A DNA stretch of 64,000 bases from contig WMKJ01000065.1 of assembly GCA_009733715.1 (NCBI GenBank), forward strand, positions 1-64,000, read 5' to 3'. This document shows positions 13,937-24,445 of the stretch, piece after piece; within the stretch, counting starts at the first letter, position 1, and every line of letters begins with the position of its first letter. The translations under genes were made by a program, and so were the position numbers. Origin of the DNA: Herpomyces periplanetae. Taxonomy: Eukaryota > Ascomycota > Laboulbeniomycetes > Herpomycetales > Herpomycetaceae. The notes under the pieces were generated by a model. That model searched no databases. It was given only the letters and a program-made list of their open reading frames with translations, and was not told where the DNA came from.

Positions 13937-15805
13937 ATTTTGGTAAAAAAGAAGCCTGTGACATGATAAACTGAACTGTCTAGTTTTGCAAGGTGAGGCT
14001 TATCGAATATTGCATACTCATAGACTGTTAAACATAATGTATTCATATATACAAGTAACATTGGACGGTTGTTTGTACAATACAAAGGGTGTGTAGTTGG
14101 GATATTATTCAACTGCTCGTTATTTAAAATGAAACTCATTGTTAAACCAACAATCTAATGAATTAGATAATTTAAAAGTCTGGTACGCATGTAGGACGTA
14201 CGATGTAAACTTAACAAATATACAATAAAATGTAAAATCTTCCAATCCCCTTCACGATGAATCAACGATTGAAGCACGTGACAAGTTAATATGTAAGGCC
14301 AGGGTTTGGGAAGCAAAGTGGGTATGGCTTAAGAATTCGAAAATGGTATGAGAGAATAGGGGGAGGGAGGAGTAGTAAGTGCATACTCTGAAATGAATTT
14401 GGATAAAATTTAGCAAAGTGTCATGAGGATAGTTTAAGGGGAAAGGAAAAATGGTTAAAATTGCTTATGAAGGTTGTAATAGCGGTAAAAAGCCCACTTC
14501 GGTGCCGACACTTAGACATGCTGGAGAAGCTATGCAACACTGTTACGATTCACGTAAACATGACATAATAGACTAGGGTTCAGCAAAACACCGACTCTTA
14601 CGGATAGGGAAGGATGAGACTGAGGATTGAGGGAAGGAGTAATTACGGGACGGATGTATTCTAGGGTGGGTTAGTAACAAGGGGTATGGAACAAGAGAGG
14701 GTAAAGGTGTATAGGTTGGAAGAGATGATGAGTAGGTGAGGAAGGGGTATGGATTGGTGGATCTATACGAGTAATGTGGAAAAACAAGTTCATAATATTG
14801 GATATACGTAGATGGACTGAAGTAAATTTTTAAATGGATAAAGGTCCAAAAAATATATACATATATATATTTGTTCGGTAATCACAACAAGGGACAGCTT
14901 AAGCCGGGAGGAGCGTTTCTACCGAGTAAGATAAGAGCTAGTAGTTAAGCAAACATGAGGGGGAGAAGAGAGCGAGTGAAAAAAGATGGGTAAGTGCTAG
15001 GACGTATGTTGTTATGTTAGGCGATCTTTTGTCATGCTAAAAATGTAGATTAATTTTACTAAAGAAATGCATACTGGGAACTAGAGGGGATATTATAAAC
15101 GTACTGGCATGTGCATGATAACGCATGTACCAACATGGAAAAGGGTTGTTATGTTTGATAAGTCAAGGACAAAACCCTCCCTTCCATCCGGCAATTTTCC
15201 CTTATCCCCCTTGACTATATATCATCTTTTTATATGCATAACCATACAAAACTAAGAAATACTAATTAAATAACCATTGGTAAAATCCTATACTTCCTCA
15301 CCTACACGTACACCTTCACCTATATCCTTCCACGCTCTCTATCATCACCACAATGCAACACCTGAATTCACGTGCTGACCTCACTACGTGACTCCGGATC
15401 AACAGTTTTTCCTAGTACCCTAACTAGCTTAGTCATCTTGTAGATGATCTAAGTGGCACTCCTGGGTTTGGCGGGAACGGCGCGGAGGTTAACACGTTTC
15501 ACGACAAGTTGGCTAGGAATCGGATAAATGAGAACATTTTCAGACTTTTATTACGCTATATACATGCGTTAAATTTATTAAAACTACCAGAGTTTTTCGT
15601 TTAGCTGATCTTGTAGAATATTCTCTTAAACTTCAAGATTTTTACACTCGCTAACACGTTTGGTCATAATATCTTGACCCGACAGTTCCTTATTTTCCCT
15701 TGAAAAGTGGTATAACGTTTAACGTTGTGAATATACTTTCTTATAATAGAATTCAAATCCTTCTTTACTTTAGTGAAAATTTGGTCTATCATCATCATCA
15801 TCACC
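13937..15805. other. Long intergenic region, no gene recognised
   Basis: About 1.9 kb between two + strand genes. Bases 14,220-15,180 are purine-rich on the + strand. CACGTG occurs at 14275 and 15369, and a short AT microsatellite at about 14,850-14,870. I see no coding exon with family similarity. Confidence 0.6.
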
Positions 15806-17210
15806 ATGATGATCTTTTCGTGCACGTCACTTTCGTTTCTCGGGATTCTTGCTGTTGGTCAAGCGTTTATTCTACCTAGTTCGCTTGATAACGATGTCAT
15901 TGTTGAATCGATGACCGATTTTCCCGTGGGATCGATTTTCTCGCAAATTCAGACACCCAGTCCCATGTTAATTCCCCCGTCCTCGGTTTTTCAACAGAAT
16001 ATCAAGATTCCGTGTCATAGTTGTCACGTTGCTAAACTCACGGATAACGGTCTAAAGATATCTTCGGAAGAAGATGGTGTTAACTTGGTACGTGTTTTTA
16101 ATTTTGTGCATGCATGCGTGGATTTGTATGGATTGTTCTGTATGGCTTTTGCGAGCTCTTATGAGATAGTGCTACGTCGCGCCGTGTCAACCTTTGGCAT
16201 TACTCGACAAACTTCCCATTTTAATAAAAAGGCATCATGTAGTAGTGGATGCAAATAACATCAATGATTTTGTGCGTATGTATATAGTACTAACAACTTG
16301 TGTACAGATGTTTAACGTGTCCGTGTCGTCCTCCAACACGGTGCTTACTGTTAACTCGGTTCCCATCTACCCTGTGACACCCGACATGGAAGTTAATCCC
16401 CAAACATTAATGGCTTACTTAACGGACATTTCAGAGAAAACTGATGCAGCAAAAGCGGAATCGTCTGCACCGTTAGCTCTGCCTGTTACATCTATGGCGG
16501 TTGACGTATTCACACCGGAAACGGATGATGAAAATTGCTCATTACGAGTAGTTGGAGTTAAACTTCTCTCGTTAGCCGGAAGCCCTATCAGTGTACCACG
16601 GCTTGAGATAAAGGTAGTCGAAAGTGACGACGGACAACTTCGCTTGCTTAACGTTGCATCGGTTGAAGAAGCATCGTCGCCACTATGTCACTTGTCACCC
16701 ATGTTGTGTCACATTACAGAAGTTATGAGTGAGCGCGTTAAGACAGTCAGTAATGGATTATTTGATTACTTCAACGATATGCGGGAAAAGATGGATGAAA
16801 TGTTATATCCGAACAAACCAACGATTCTGTCGGAGCATTTGGCATCACTTTTGCCTCACGCACCTCTTGTGAACCCGGATAAGCTTTCAGATCTTCCTGT
16901 TAAGCCGGAACCCAATGAAATTTCTCAGATTACGACGCCGGTACAATCTAGTTGGTCGTTGTTCTTGCAACATATGGTTATGTTAGTTTTTGTACCGTTT
17001 TCGATCGGCGTGATTTCTGCGGGCTTGGCTTACGCCATGGCAATAACGGTGGGGTATACGGTGAACAAGATATCAAATCGATTCCGTGGATATGGTCGTA
17101 TTACACTTAACAGGGATGAAGAGAATGATTTTGACGAGGATATGGTGATTGAGAAACTTGAAACACCCTACAACTCGGAGAGAACATCATCCGAAAACGC
17201 TAGAGTGTAA
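15806..17210 (+). CDS. Secretory-pathway single-pass membrane protein, DUF7728-like
   Basis: Predicted 394-residue protein of unknown function. I chose ATG 15806 because the frame upstream starts only at GTG. The first 22 residues are a signal peptide (MMIFSCTSLSFLGILAVGQA). A CHSC pair follows in the lumenal part. Exon 1 (15806-16087) ends phase 0 before gtacgt. Exon 2 starts at 16308 after a textbook tactaac branch point and acag, joining NL to MFNVSVSSSNTVLTVNSV. This arrangement of signal peptide, CxxC, a strand ending in LxVNxxxIYP and one C-terminal membrane helix (VMLVFVPFSIGVISAGLAYA) matches what I remember of the fungal DUF7728 family. That assignment is from memory of the family and not an alignment. 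The short cytosolic tail is acidic. Confidence 0.7.
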
Positions 17211-18643
17211 ATACTTTTCACTTGGTAGTCGATACTGTTTTACTCGATGAAGCAACCTCGAAAGCGTTTCAGGGTGTGTGTATGGCATTTGGTTTCGTCC
17301 AAGGTTTGATGTTCCGACACAAGTTTGATATCGTGCGTCGTGTTTCAGTTATATTCTTCGATGATCGAAGGTTTCATTTTTGCCGTTGTCTTTTTTATTT
17401 TGCATTATTTGATCGCATAAGGATTGAATAAGTATTCATGGATCCGAATTAGTTAATATATCGCGCACGAGTTAGTTCTTTTAGCCTGTAAAAGTAGAAC
17501 GTTGAATAGGGTTTACGCCGTATCGTATTGGATTGCATCGCATCCTGCCCCGCCGTACATCACAGTCCGCCGTCACGTGCCGCCCGGCGCGCCTCAGCCA
17601 AATCGTAGTCTTACGCCACATTTCCAGTGGCCATGCCCAATTGAGGCTGAAAGTAGCATGTTGCGTGTGACATTGATGGAACTGTCCGGTACAAAATTGA
17701 GCCGGACCGGGCTGCGCCACGAGGAGCTGTGCCATTCATTGTAATACATTTTTTCTGGTGCACAGGGGCACGCTCATACGGATACCAACAGTAAACCGTT
17801 CCTATGGGTATTGCACCCCTCTCTTGTCCCCAAAGATGGTACACCCATATATCGGACCTACGTTCCCTGAACACTCACCTACTCATGCACGCACACACAC
17901 ACAAACATATGTTACGTTAATATTCGTTTCTACAGGCATACTTACGAATCATATTGAGTGAGTCGTGTGTATACACCCCACAAGAAACACACGTTCAGCT
18001 AGGCAACTCATGTCCACGCTCACATCTCGTATTCATATTCATTAAACATACGGGTGCACCAATTCAGTTAAGATAAATAATCTATTCCATCCCATCCCTT
18101 CCCCTCTCCCAATATCATGTTATCTCTACTCTCGTCCTCTATCTGTCTCCTTACATCAGACCAAACGAGGAAATTCACGTGACTCACTATAAATTCAACT
18201 CCTTTTGCCACTTAATTAATTGCACTTAGCGTTGTGGTAGACGTCAATTTCAAAAACGAATTGAAAAAAATTAAAAAGGGATTGAACAAATTTATCCCGA
18301 TTACTCTTGAAAAAGCTTTACATATCGTCTGATTTATTTAAAAGCTTGGACTTCATCATTGGATCGACAAAGCTTATATGTATGACTGAAATTACTAGTG
18401 TCTAACCAGTGGTAGCATGGTTAAGAGTGGCAAGAATTTTAACAATTATTACGGAAAAAATAATTCCTAGTATATTATTATAACTACTAACAGCGTTAAA
18501 ACGGCACTATTAGGTTAAAATCCTGAAGATTAAATTCCAAGGAAAGGGTTGAACCGTTACTGACTTTCTGACCTTACGGGGAATCGATTCGTCAAGGCAA
18601 GGATAATTATTTCTTCCCCGCATTGCACGAGTTACCCGTGAAC
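17211..18643. other. Intergenic region with a GC-rich island
   Basis: About 1.4 kb between two + strand genes. Bases 17,500-17,870 are clearly richer in G+C than everything around them and contain CACGTG at 17574. Small ORFs cross it on both strands but none shows a known motif. The rest is AT-rich, with CACGTG at 18176. I see no gene. Confidence 0.5.
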
Positions 18644-20437
18644 ATGCAAAACAATATCGTTAACTCGTGGGATACTTTACAGCGAGAAACAAGCTCATTA
18701 ACTTTACCCAGTACCAACCCTGATTTGTCTATTAACTCATCGCAATGGGATAAATGGGACGAACTGGATACTATGCAAACGTCACCACCGACTACACCCC
18801 GGGCGCAAATTAGCAGTTTAACTGATCTTCAATCTACTCCTAGTACAGGCTCTCTCACCCTTTCATCTCACGGCAGCAATGACAGTTCATCAACGCTATC
18901 GATATTCTCTTCACCGAGCCAAAACTTCACACATTCAAACAATGTTAGCTTACCTCTCTTTCGGCATCGTATGCAAGTAGAATCTTCAAGGGAACAATGG
19001 TGTCATACAAATAGTAACGACCGACAACCTGAGTATCAGGAAATACTCAGCGAAGAAGTGGAAGATTTACGCTTAATTGCTAAAATTAAAGAAAGTCAAA
19101 TTATTAAACTGAAAAGTCAAGTGAGCGAATTAATGGAAAACGTGGATGCTCAAATCTATCAAGGTCAAACTAAAGATGCAAAATTAGAACAACATCAACG
19201 TGAAATGCGCAAAATGATGGATGAAATTGAAAGAATGAAGTGTAAAATGGACGCTCTAGAAAAGACAAACATGTCACAATTACAAGACGAGCAAGTTAAA
19301 TTGGAAAGTTTGCAACGACGTTTAGGCGAGAAGCACAGGGAGAATTGTGAACTGAAAAATCGGGAAAAGCTATTACGAGAAAGGGAAAAAGAGTGGATGC
19401 AAGTACAGGATAAAATACGTACCTTGAATCAACAAGTAAACGATTTACAAACTAGTTGTCAGAATGTGGAGCGAAAGTTGAAAGATTCAATCAATCGGGA
19501 AGCCGAGTTGGGCTTGAAATGTTGTCTGTTTAGCGATAATATTCAGCGGATAGCTAAAATGCTTGATTTAAACTACGAAAATGCTCATGACAGTGAAAAT
19601 GAAGACGAGGATGATAACAACGTAATTGGGAAAGTGATCGAATGGAACGAACGACTCATTGACTTTAATGACAAGGATTGCGATGTCACTGGCCCTGAGA
19701 TGGCGTCTATCGAAGGTGAAACTAGCACAGACTGTGAAGAGGTTAACTATGACCGCCGTATTGTAAGGATCCCTGAGCTGGAATTGTGTCAAGTGATCGT
19801 ATCTAGGATAGAAACTATACAACGTGACAACCTTATCAAGACCCATGTTGCTGTAGACCAAGCATGTTCAAACAGTTTACGTATGTCAGATGAAGTTAAC
19901 GTGGACTTAACTTGTAAAAGTTTATGTGATGAGTTACTCGAATTGGAATTAGAACGAGGCGGTGAACCATCGGAATCTGAATTGGACGTATACGATTCAA
20001 GTTCGAGCATCAAAGGTGAAGTAATTCCCGGATATAATAATGGTGAAACTGATGCAGATAAATACTTCAATGATTCTTTAACGTTAATTAACCATGAAAA
20101 TGATTCGATACCCTTGGAAAAAATCACATCGTGTACGATAAATGAAAGACAGAATATACACAGTCAAACATTGCAGCACTCTACAGGTTGGAACAGGTGT
20201 ATAACACCCATAATGATAGTAGTCGTTATGGTGGTTGTAGTCAAGGAAATTATAATATCATTGGAATATGGTGGATGGCGAAATTATGCGAATTACGGAT
20301 CGGCACAAGGTTCAGAATCGAATTGTGGGGTCATTAATCCATTTGGTATTTTAACCCTATCAGAGGGAAGTATATTGCATACGTGGGCTGAAGAGCTAGC
20401 CACGGCTCTGAATTTGCCGAGTGGACGGTTAGGCTAG
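18644..20437 (+). CDS. Unrecognised coiled-coil protein with a hydrophobic segment near the C terminus
   Basis: Intact 597-residue ORF; I take ATG 18644 because the frame upstream begins only at TTG. The first 130 residues are Ser/Thr/Pro-rich and look disordered. Residues of about 140-310 are a strong coiled coil with heptads full of Lys, Glu, Gln and Leu. An acidic stretch (SENEDEDDNN) and a long mixed region follow. Near the C terminus lies one hydrophobic run, ITPIMIVVVMVVVVKEIIIS, that could be a membrane anchor, leaving about 65 residues after it. I do not recognise the family. The layout is compatible with an organelle or nuclear-envelope tether, but that is inference. The long ORF and protein-like composition support it as a real gene. 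Confidence 0.72.
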   Translation: MQNNIVNSWDTLQRETSSLTLPSTNPDLSINSSQWDKWDELDTMQTSPPTTPRAQISSLTDLQSTPSTGSLTLSSHGSNDSSSTLSIFSSPSQNFTHSNNVSLPLFRHRMQVESSREQWCHTNSNDRQPEYQEILSEEVEDLRLIAKIKESQIIKLKSQVSELMENVDAQIYQGQTKDAKLEQHQREMRKMMDEIERMKCKMDALEKTNMSQLQDEQVKLESLQRRLGEKHRENCELKNREKLLREREKEWMQVQDKIRTLNQQVNDLQTSCQNVERKLKDSINREAELGLKCCLFSDNIQRIAKMLDLNYENAHDSENEDEDDNNVIGKVIEWNERLIDFNDKDCDVTGPEMASIEGETSTDCEEVNYDRRIVRIPELELCQVIVSRIETIQRDNLIKTHVAVDQACSNSLRMSDEVNVDLTCKSLCDELLELELERGGEPSESELDVYDSSSSIKGEVIPGYNNGETDADKYFNDSLTLINHENDSIPLEKITSCTINERQNIHSQTLQHSTGWNRCITPIMIVVVMVVVVKEIIISLEYGGWRNYANYGSAQGSESNCGVINPFGILTLSEGSILHTWAEELATALNLPSGRLG

Positions 20438-20797
20438 TTATACAGACCAAATTTACACGATAATTAACAAAATATTCAAGCATTAGAGTGAGATCGGCAT
20501 TAGCCAAACTATATATAAGTCAAAACTGCAAAAGGAAAAAATCATCTAGCAGCAATCATATGGGTGGGTATCTGATGTTAATATTTAATAGCAATATATA
20601 GGAATGGGTATCTGGGTATCTGGAATGCTGGCTTGAAACAAACGACGAGGGTGGCAGTGATTGATGAGCTGGACTAGCGTGGTTACGTATCTCTCAATGC
20701 TTGCGCGAGTGAACGAGCCAACGACACACTGGTTAAGAAATCATCACGATTAAGGGGAAAAGAGAATTTAACTGGCGGCCTGATGAAAGGGCGCAAG
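20438..20797. other. Short convergent intergenic region
   Basis: The 360 bp between two convergent stops should hold both 3' UTRs. A repeated phrase, gggtatctg, occurs three times between about 20,560 and 20,620. Nothing else is recognised. Confidence 0.5.
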
Positions 20798-21979
20798 TTA
20801 ACGCATAGCGGATAAAGAGTAATTAGCGAATTGAGGACTATCACAGAGCGTAACGGCAGACATGTCAGAAGTTTTGCGAGCCGGCGCGCACTTTTTGTGA
20901 ATACGGCGAACATGGTCTCTCATATTGTCGACTCGACTAAAAATACGGTCGCAGTTGGGCCATTCACACATAACTTCAGGATTATGTTTAGCTTCATGAC
21001 GCAAAAGGTCCTTGCGTGAACTGAAGCCGGTATAACGAAGTTTACGGGTACTGGTACCCTTCTTGCGAGTTGATGATGTTGAACCAGTATCGGGGGATGA
21101 GCTTCCGAGAAATCCGGGTGTACTTTGTGGACAACCGGTAAACCGACAAAAAAAGATTTTGTTATGCCGTTTATAATGTTTCCGAAGATCACAACCACGC
21201 CGGAAAACCGTATTAGAACTACAAGTTGGATGACCACAACGCCAGGAACCTGAAGCAGTTTGAACGCCTTTTTTTGCGAGATCGCTAGGCGCAATGGGAA
21301 TGCGCAGTGATCCAGATGGACTCGGAAGTGCACTTGCCGGTGAGCCCTCAGACGTTGTAAGGAGATTTGTGAGAGGCGGTGATACACAATGCGAATCTAG
21401 TTGTGGTGTAGTATCGTTAACGGGGGACCAGGGGCCATATGTTGTCGAAAAGGATAGACTAGGTGAAAATAGCAGACCCTGTGATGAATCCGGCGTTGAT
21501 ATGTATACGCTGCAGAAACGGCATGATAAACATGATCCTGACACACAATATGCGCATACTTGAGCAGATGAATCGTGCAAATTAAAATCGGGTGAACAAT
21601 TATTGTGTAGTAGGGAATGTTGGACAATGATATGGTGGAGTTGAAGATTAGGCGAAGTAGATAAAGAAGGGTTCACGACGGGGTAGAGGAATGGGGATGA
21701 AGGTGACTGCCGAGGGGATCGTGTGGTTTGAATTTGTGAAGCTTGAGACGATGTAGATGATGATGGCGATGGAGGGTAATACGACGGAACGTAGGGGAAT
21801 TGGGACAGTGATGAAGTTGGAACTAGAACTGAAGCGGATGGAAGAGCTGGCGCTGGCGCTGGTGGTGGTGGTGGTGGTGTGAATAAAGATGAAAAGAGAT
21901 CAAGTTTAAAGTCAATAAATTTTGGCAGTGGAAGTGATGACGGTGGTGATGAAGGTGCTGATAGAACAGGAGCTGGCAT
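20798..21979 (-). CDS. C2H2 zinc-finger protein, probable transcription factor
   Basis: Single-exon protein of 393 residues. The N-terminal 240 residues are Ser/Pro-rich with a polyproline run, typical of an activation or disordered region. Three C2H2-type fingers sit at the C-terminal end: CGHPTC...HYKRH, CRFTGC...HEAKH with an unusually long Ser/Thr/Gly-rich insertion between the cysteine and histidine pairs, and CEWPNC...HVRRIH. Such C-terminal finger clusters are common in fungal regulators, so nuclear DNA binding is likely. The target is unknown. A second cysteine-rich patch (CAYCVSGSCLSCRFC) lies in the N-terminal half, whose spacing does not make a normal finger. Two hairpin-forming palindromes lie upstream of the start. 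Confidence 0.85.
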   Translation of the reverse strand: MPAPVLSAPSSPPSSLPLPKFIDFKLDLFSSLFTPPPPPPAPAPALPSASVLVPTSSLSQFPYVPSYYPPSPSSSTSSQASQIQTTRSPRQSPSSPFLYPVVNPSLSTSPNLQLHHIIVQHSLLHNNCSPDFNLHDSSAQVCAYCVSGSCLSCRFCSVYISTPDSSQGLLFSPSLSFSTTYGPWSPVNDTTPQLDSHCVSPPLTNLLTTSEGSPASALPSPSGSLRIPIAPSDLAKKGVQTASGSWRCGHPTCSSNTVFRRGCDLRKHYKRHNKIFFCRFTGCPQSTPGFLGSSSPDTGSTSSTRKKGTSTRKLRYTGFSSRKDLLRHEAKHNPEVMCEWPNCDRIFSRVDNMRDHVRRIHKKCAPARKTSDMSAVTLCDSPQFANYSLSAMR

Positions 21980-22218
21980 GTTGAAGTTTTGATAACAGAA
22001 AGTATCAAGTTAGTGGTTAATAGTGATGAAGAACGTTAACGCAGACCTGGTATACTCAAGATTTACTCAGGGAAATGCGGAACTGATACTCTTTAAATAC
22101 GACTTACCCAAGCATACTGCTCAGTCTGTTCAAGATAGCCCGGATTAGGCGGAAATATACAGGTTCTGCGTGTGGTAGTTGGACCGAAAGATGCGCAACG
22201 AAGAAGTTGCCCGCGCAT

Positions 22219-22244
22219 GTTCGCGCGCGTGCGCGCGCGCGAAC
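22219..22244. repeat. CG-alternating inverted repeat (11-bp arms, 4-base loop)
   Basis: Bases 22219-22229 (GTTCGCGCGCG) are the exact reverse complement of 22234-22244, with TGCG between them. The tract is almost pure alternating purine-pyrimidine, so it could form a hairpin or Z-DNA. It lies 240 bp upstream of the C2H2 gene start. Confidence 0.95.
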
Positions 22245-23292
22245 GCACACACCTTTACAGTGAACGAGTCGCAAAACGCTGAACCCCATTGACACTTTAT
22301 TACATGACCAACCCAGGAGATGACAGAGGGATTCACGAACCAAAAAAAAACAATTAATCAAAAAAACATTGACAGGGATAACCGTTAAGTACAGGGAACG
22401 CAGACAATTTGGACATTTACCATACACTTTTACTGACAAATTACAAGACGAAAAGTACATCCAAGCTAAGTAGACGGGGAAATTAATTAAGCTCGCCAGT
22501 CAACAAGCAAGGAATGCGGGATAGTGGATAAGTTCTGCGTTAGTTGAACACTAGCGTGGCGGCGAGTGTATCCACCACGATACAATACGCACTGCGACAC
22601 GTCAAATTAGAATTCCGTTGTCATTGGTCGGGAATAATTTTCTCTTATGCGCTACCTGTTAACATATTTATGATTTTCATCGAAGATATTTAAAGGGTTA
22701 CGGTGATGAAATTCGTAGCAATAGCGGCAGAATCTGGAGTTACGATAGCTACCATATTAACGGCAACGGAATGGCTCACATCGATTGTACGTATCGTTCC
22801 CTCTGACGGGAAAAATGGAGAAAGGTACAAACCTGGTACCAGGATCATTAGGCTGAATCACATCTTCTTCTCCCCCTCTTTGCTCTCTTCCCCCCCACTT
22901 TACGCTGAATTGCATTATCTCTGTAAACTGCTAGTTTTTGCCGCGCTTCATCTATTGAAGGCAACTCTGGAATGTAAAGATAGCATTTGTGCTTTCTTTA
23001 GCTAAACCGAGCTAGTCATTACAGTAGTTAATTCACGTAACGTGAAATTAACGTTTACAATGTCGGTGTAATCATTACCCAACATATCATTATTATATAC
23101 ATCCCTACCCTGATAGCGGTTCATCTGAACAGTAGCTGACAGGAGTTTGGCTTGAGAGTGGAGACCAGACGACTTTTGTGCGCATTACAAGCGTAGGATG
23201 AACAAAGTGTTCAAGGACTTGCTGGTACTAGTTAGCAGTAAGTATTCAATTATACATTTGCGATAAATAAGTTTGGCATGCAGATACACATG

Positions 23293-23340
23293 CGTATGTG
23301 CGTGTGTACGTGCGTGCACGCACGTACACACGCACATACG
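23293..23340. repeat. Perfect 48-bp palindrome, no spacer
   Basis: Bases 23293-23316 are the exact reverse complement of 23317-23340, with the centre at GTGCAC. The sequence is mostly alternating purine-pyrimidine built from GTGC/GTAC units. It lies about 1.3 kb upstream of the C2H2 gene. Such a structure can extrude as a cruciform and is usually unstable, so its presence is notable. Confidence 0.97.
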
Positions 23341-24445
23341 TATGGCTTTACGTTTACCATATGCTCAGGGCGGCCTGAGACGAAATGTAGCGTAGCAGCG
23401 TGAAATGACAGCGATGTGAGTGGATCGTGTGCTCTGCCGGATTTAAAGTGAGCAAGTGTACAAGACGGGGGGCACTTAGTTCATATTTCCGCTATAGTGT
23501 AGCGTATGTACATCTCACGATACAACTTATACGCAAACGCATATATCCTGAACCATTTTTCTACGCTTTTACCAAAGCAGGATTATTACTTAGGCGATTC
23601 ACTGGTAGCGGCATTTGGGTTTTTTTTTACCAAAAAATAAAAAAAATTACAGTTTAAAGTTCCGGCAACAAAGTAATTCACTAGGAGCGTGGATGCACCA
23701 CCACCACCACCACCACGACACATTATTGAACGAACTTCCTCGATGATCCCGTATCCCTGTAAGCGCGTGTTGGCGTTACACCAGTACTGCGCATGCGCGC
23801 TTTACCCTGGTAGCGCAAACCGTTCAACGACCCATACCCGTACCCGCACATTCGCATGTCGTACACATTTCACGAGGGACAGCATTTACGATGATAACTA
23901 CGAGCGACAGTAAAAATGAGAGCGTGAGCAGGTTTTTAAATTTTATACGTATATATATATACATATACATATATAAATATTTAATCGTCTATTCATTCAG
24001 TGTATAACAATATAAATGTATGCGTTAAAAACAATCCAGAAGTATCACGATGCACAAGTTGACCGACCGACCGACCAAAGTAACAAGGTCCCATATCCGC
24101 GCGCGCATCCACATCAACGCTGGGTAAAGGCGGCGTTAAGAATCCGGGGGTAGGGTTGAGTTTGGCAAAAGCTATTCAAAATCCACCAAGCGATAACATA
24201 CGTGAAAATGGTCTATAAACGACAAAAAATTCAAGGAGAGGGACAACGCACTTCAAGAAGAAAAAAAACACCAAAACAACAGGACTATGTTTACTCAAGC
24301 GTGCGTACGGGCTATAGCGTAGACAGAGTTAACCGATTAACCATGGAATACACGGTAGAAAATCCATTTGGATACGCTCGCAGGTCTAACTGAGTTAAAA
24401 GTTTGGTTGGTATAGAGTTAGGGAGGGGGTGAGTGAGTAGGCGGG

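Larger units (their letters stand above)
21980..24445. other. Long intergenic region with palindromes and simple repeats
   Basis: About 2.5 kb upstream of the C2H2 gene and downstream of the Rua1-C gene. It contains a hairpin of alternating CG (22219-22244), a perfect 48-bp palindrome (23293-23340), a CCA run (about 23,697-23,717), an AT-rich alternating tract (about 23,948-23,980) and a short GACC repeat (about 24,061-24,076). The ORFs of up to 118 codons show no family features. Confidence 0.6.

Noticed and set aside
14494-14530. A short string resembling part of a structured RNA (agcccacttcggtgccgacac)
   Set aside because: No matching partner or wider structure, and no related genes. It is best taken as chance.
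17611-17874. ORFs on both strands across the GC-rich island
   Set aside because: The overlapping frames follow base composition. No motif supports either strand.
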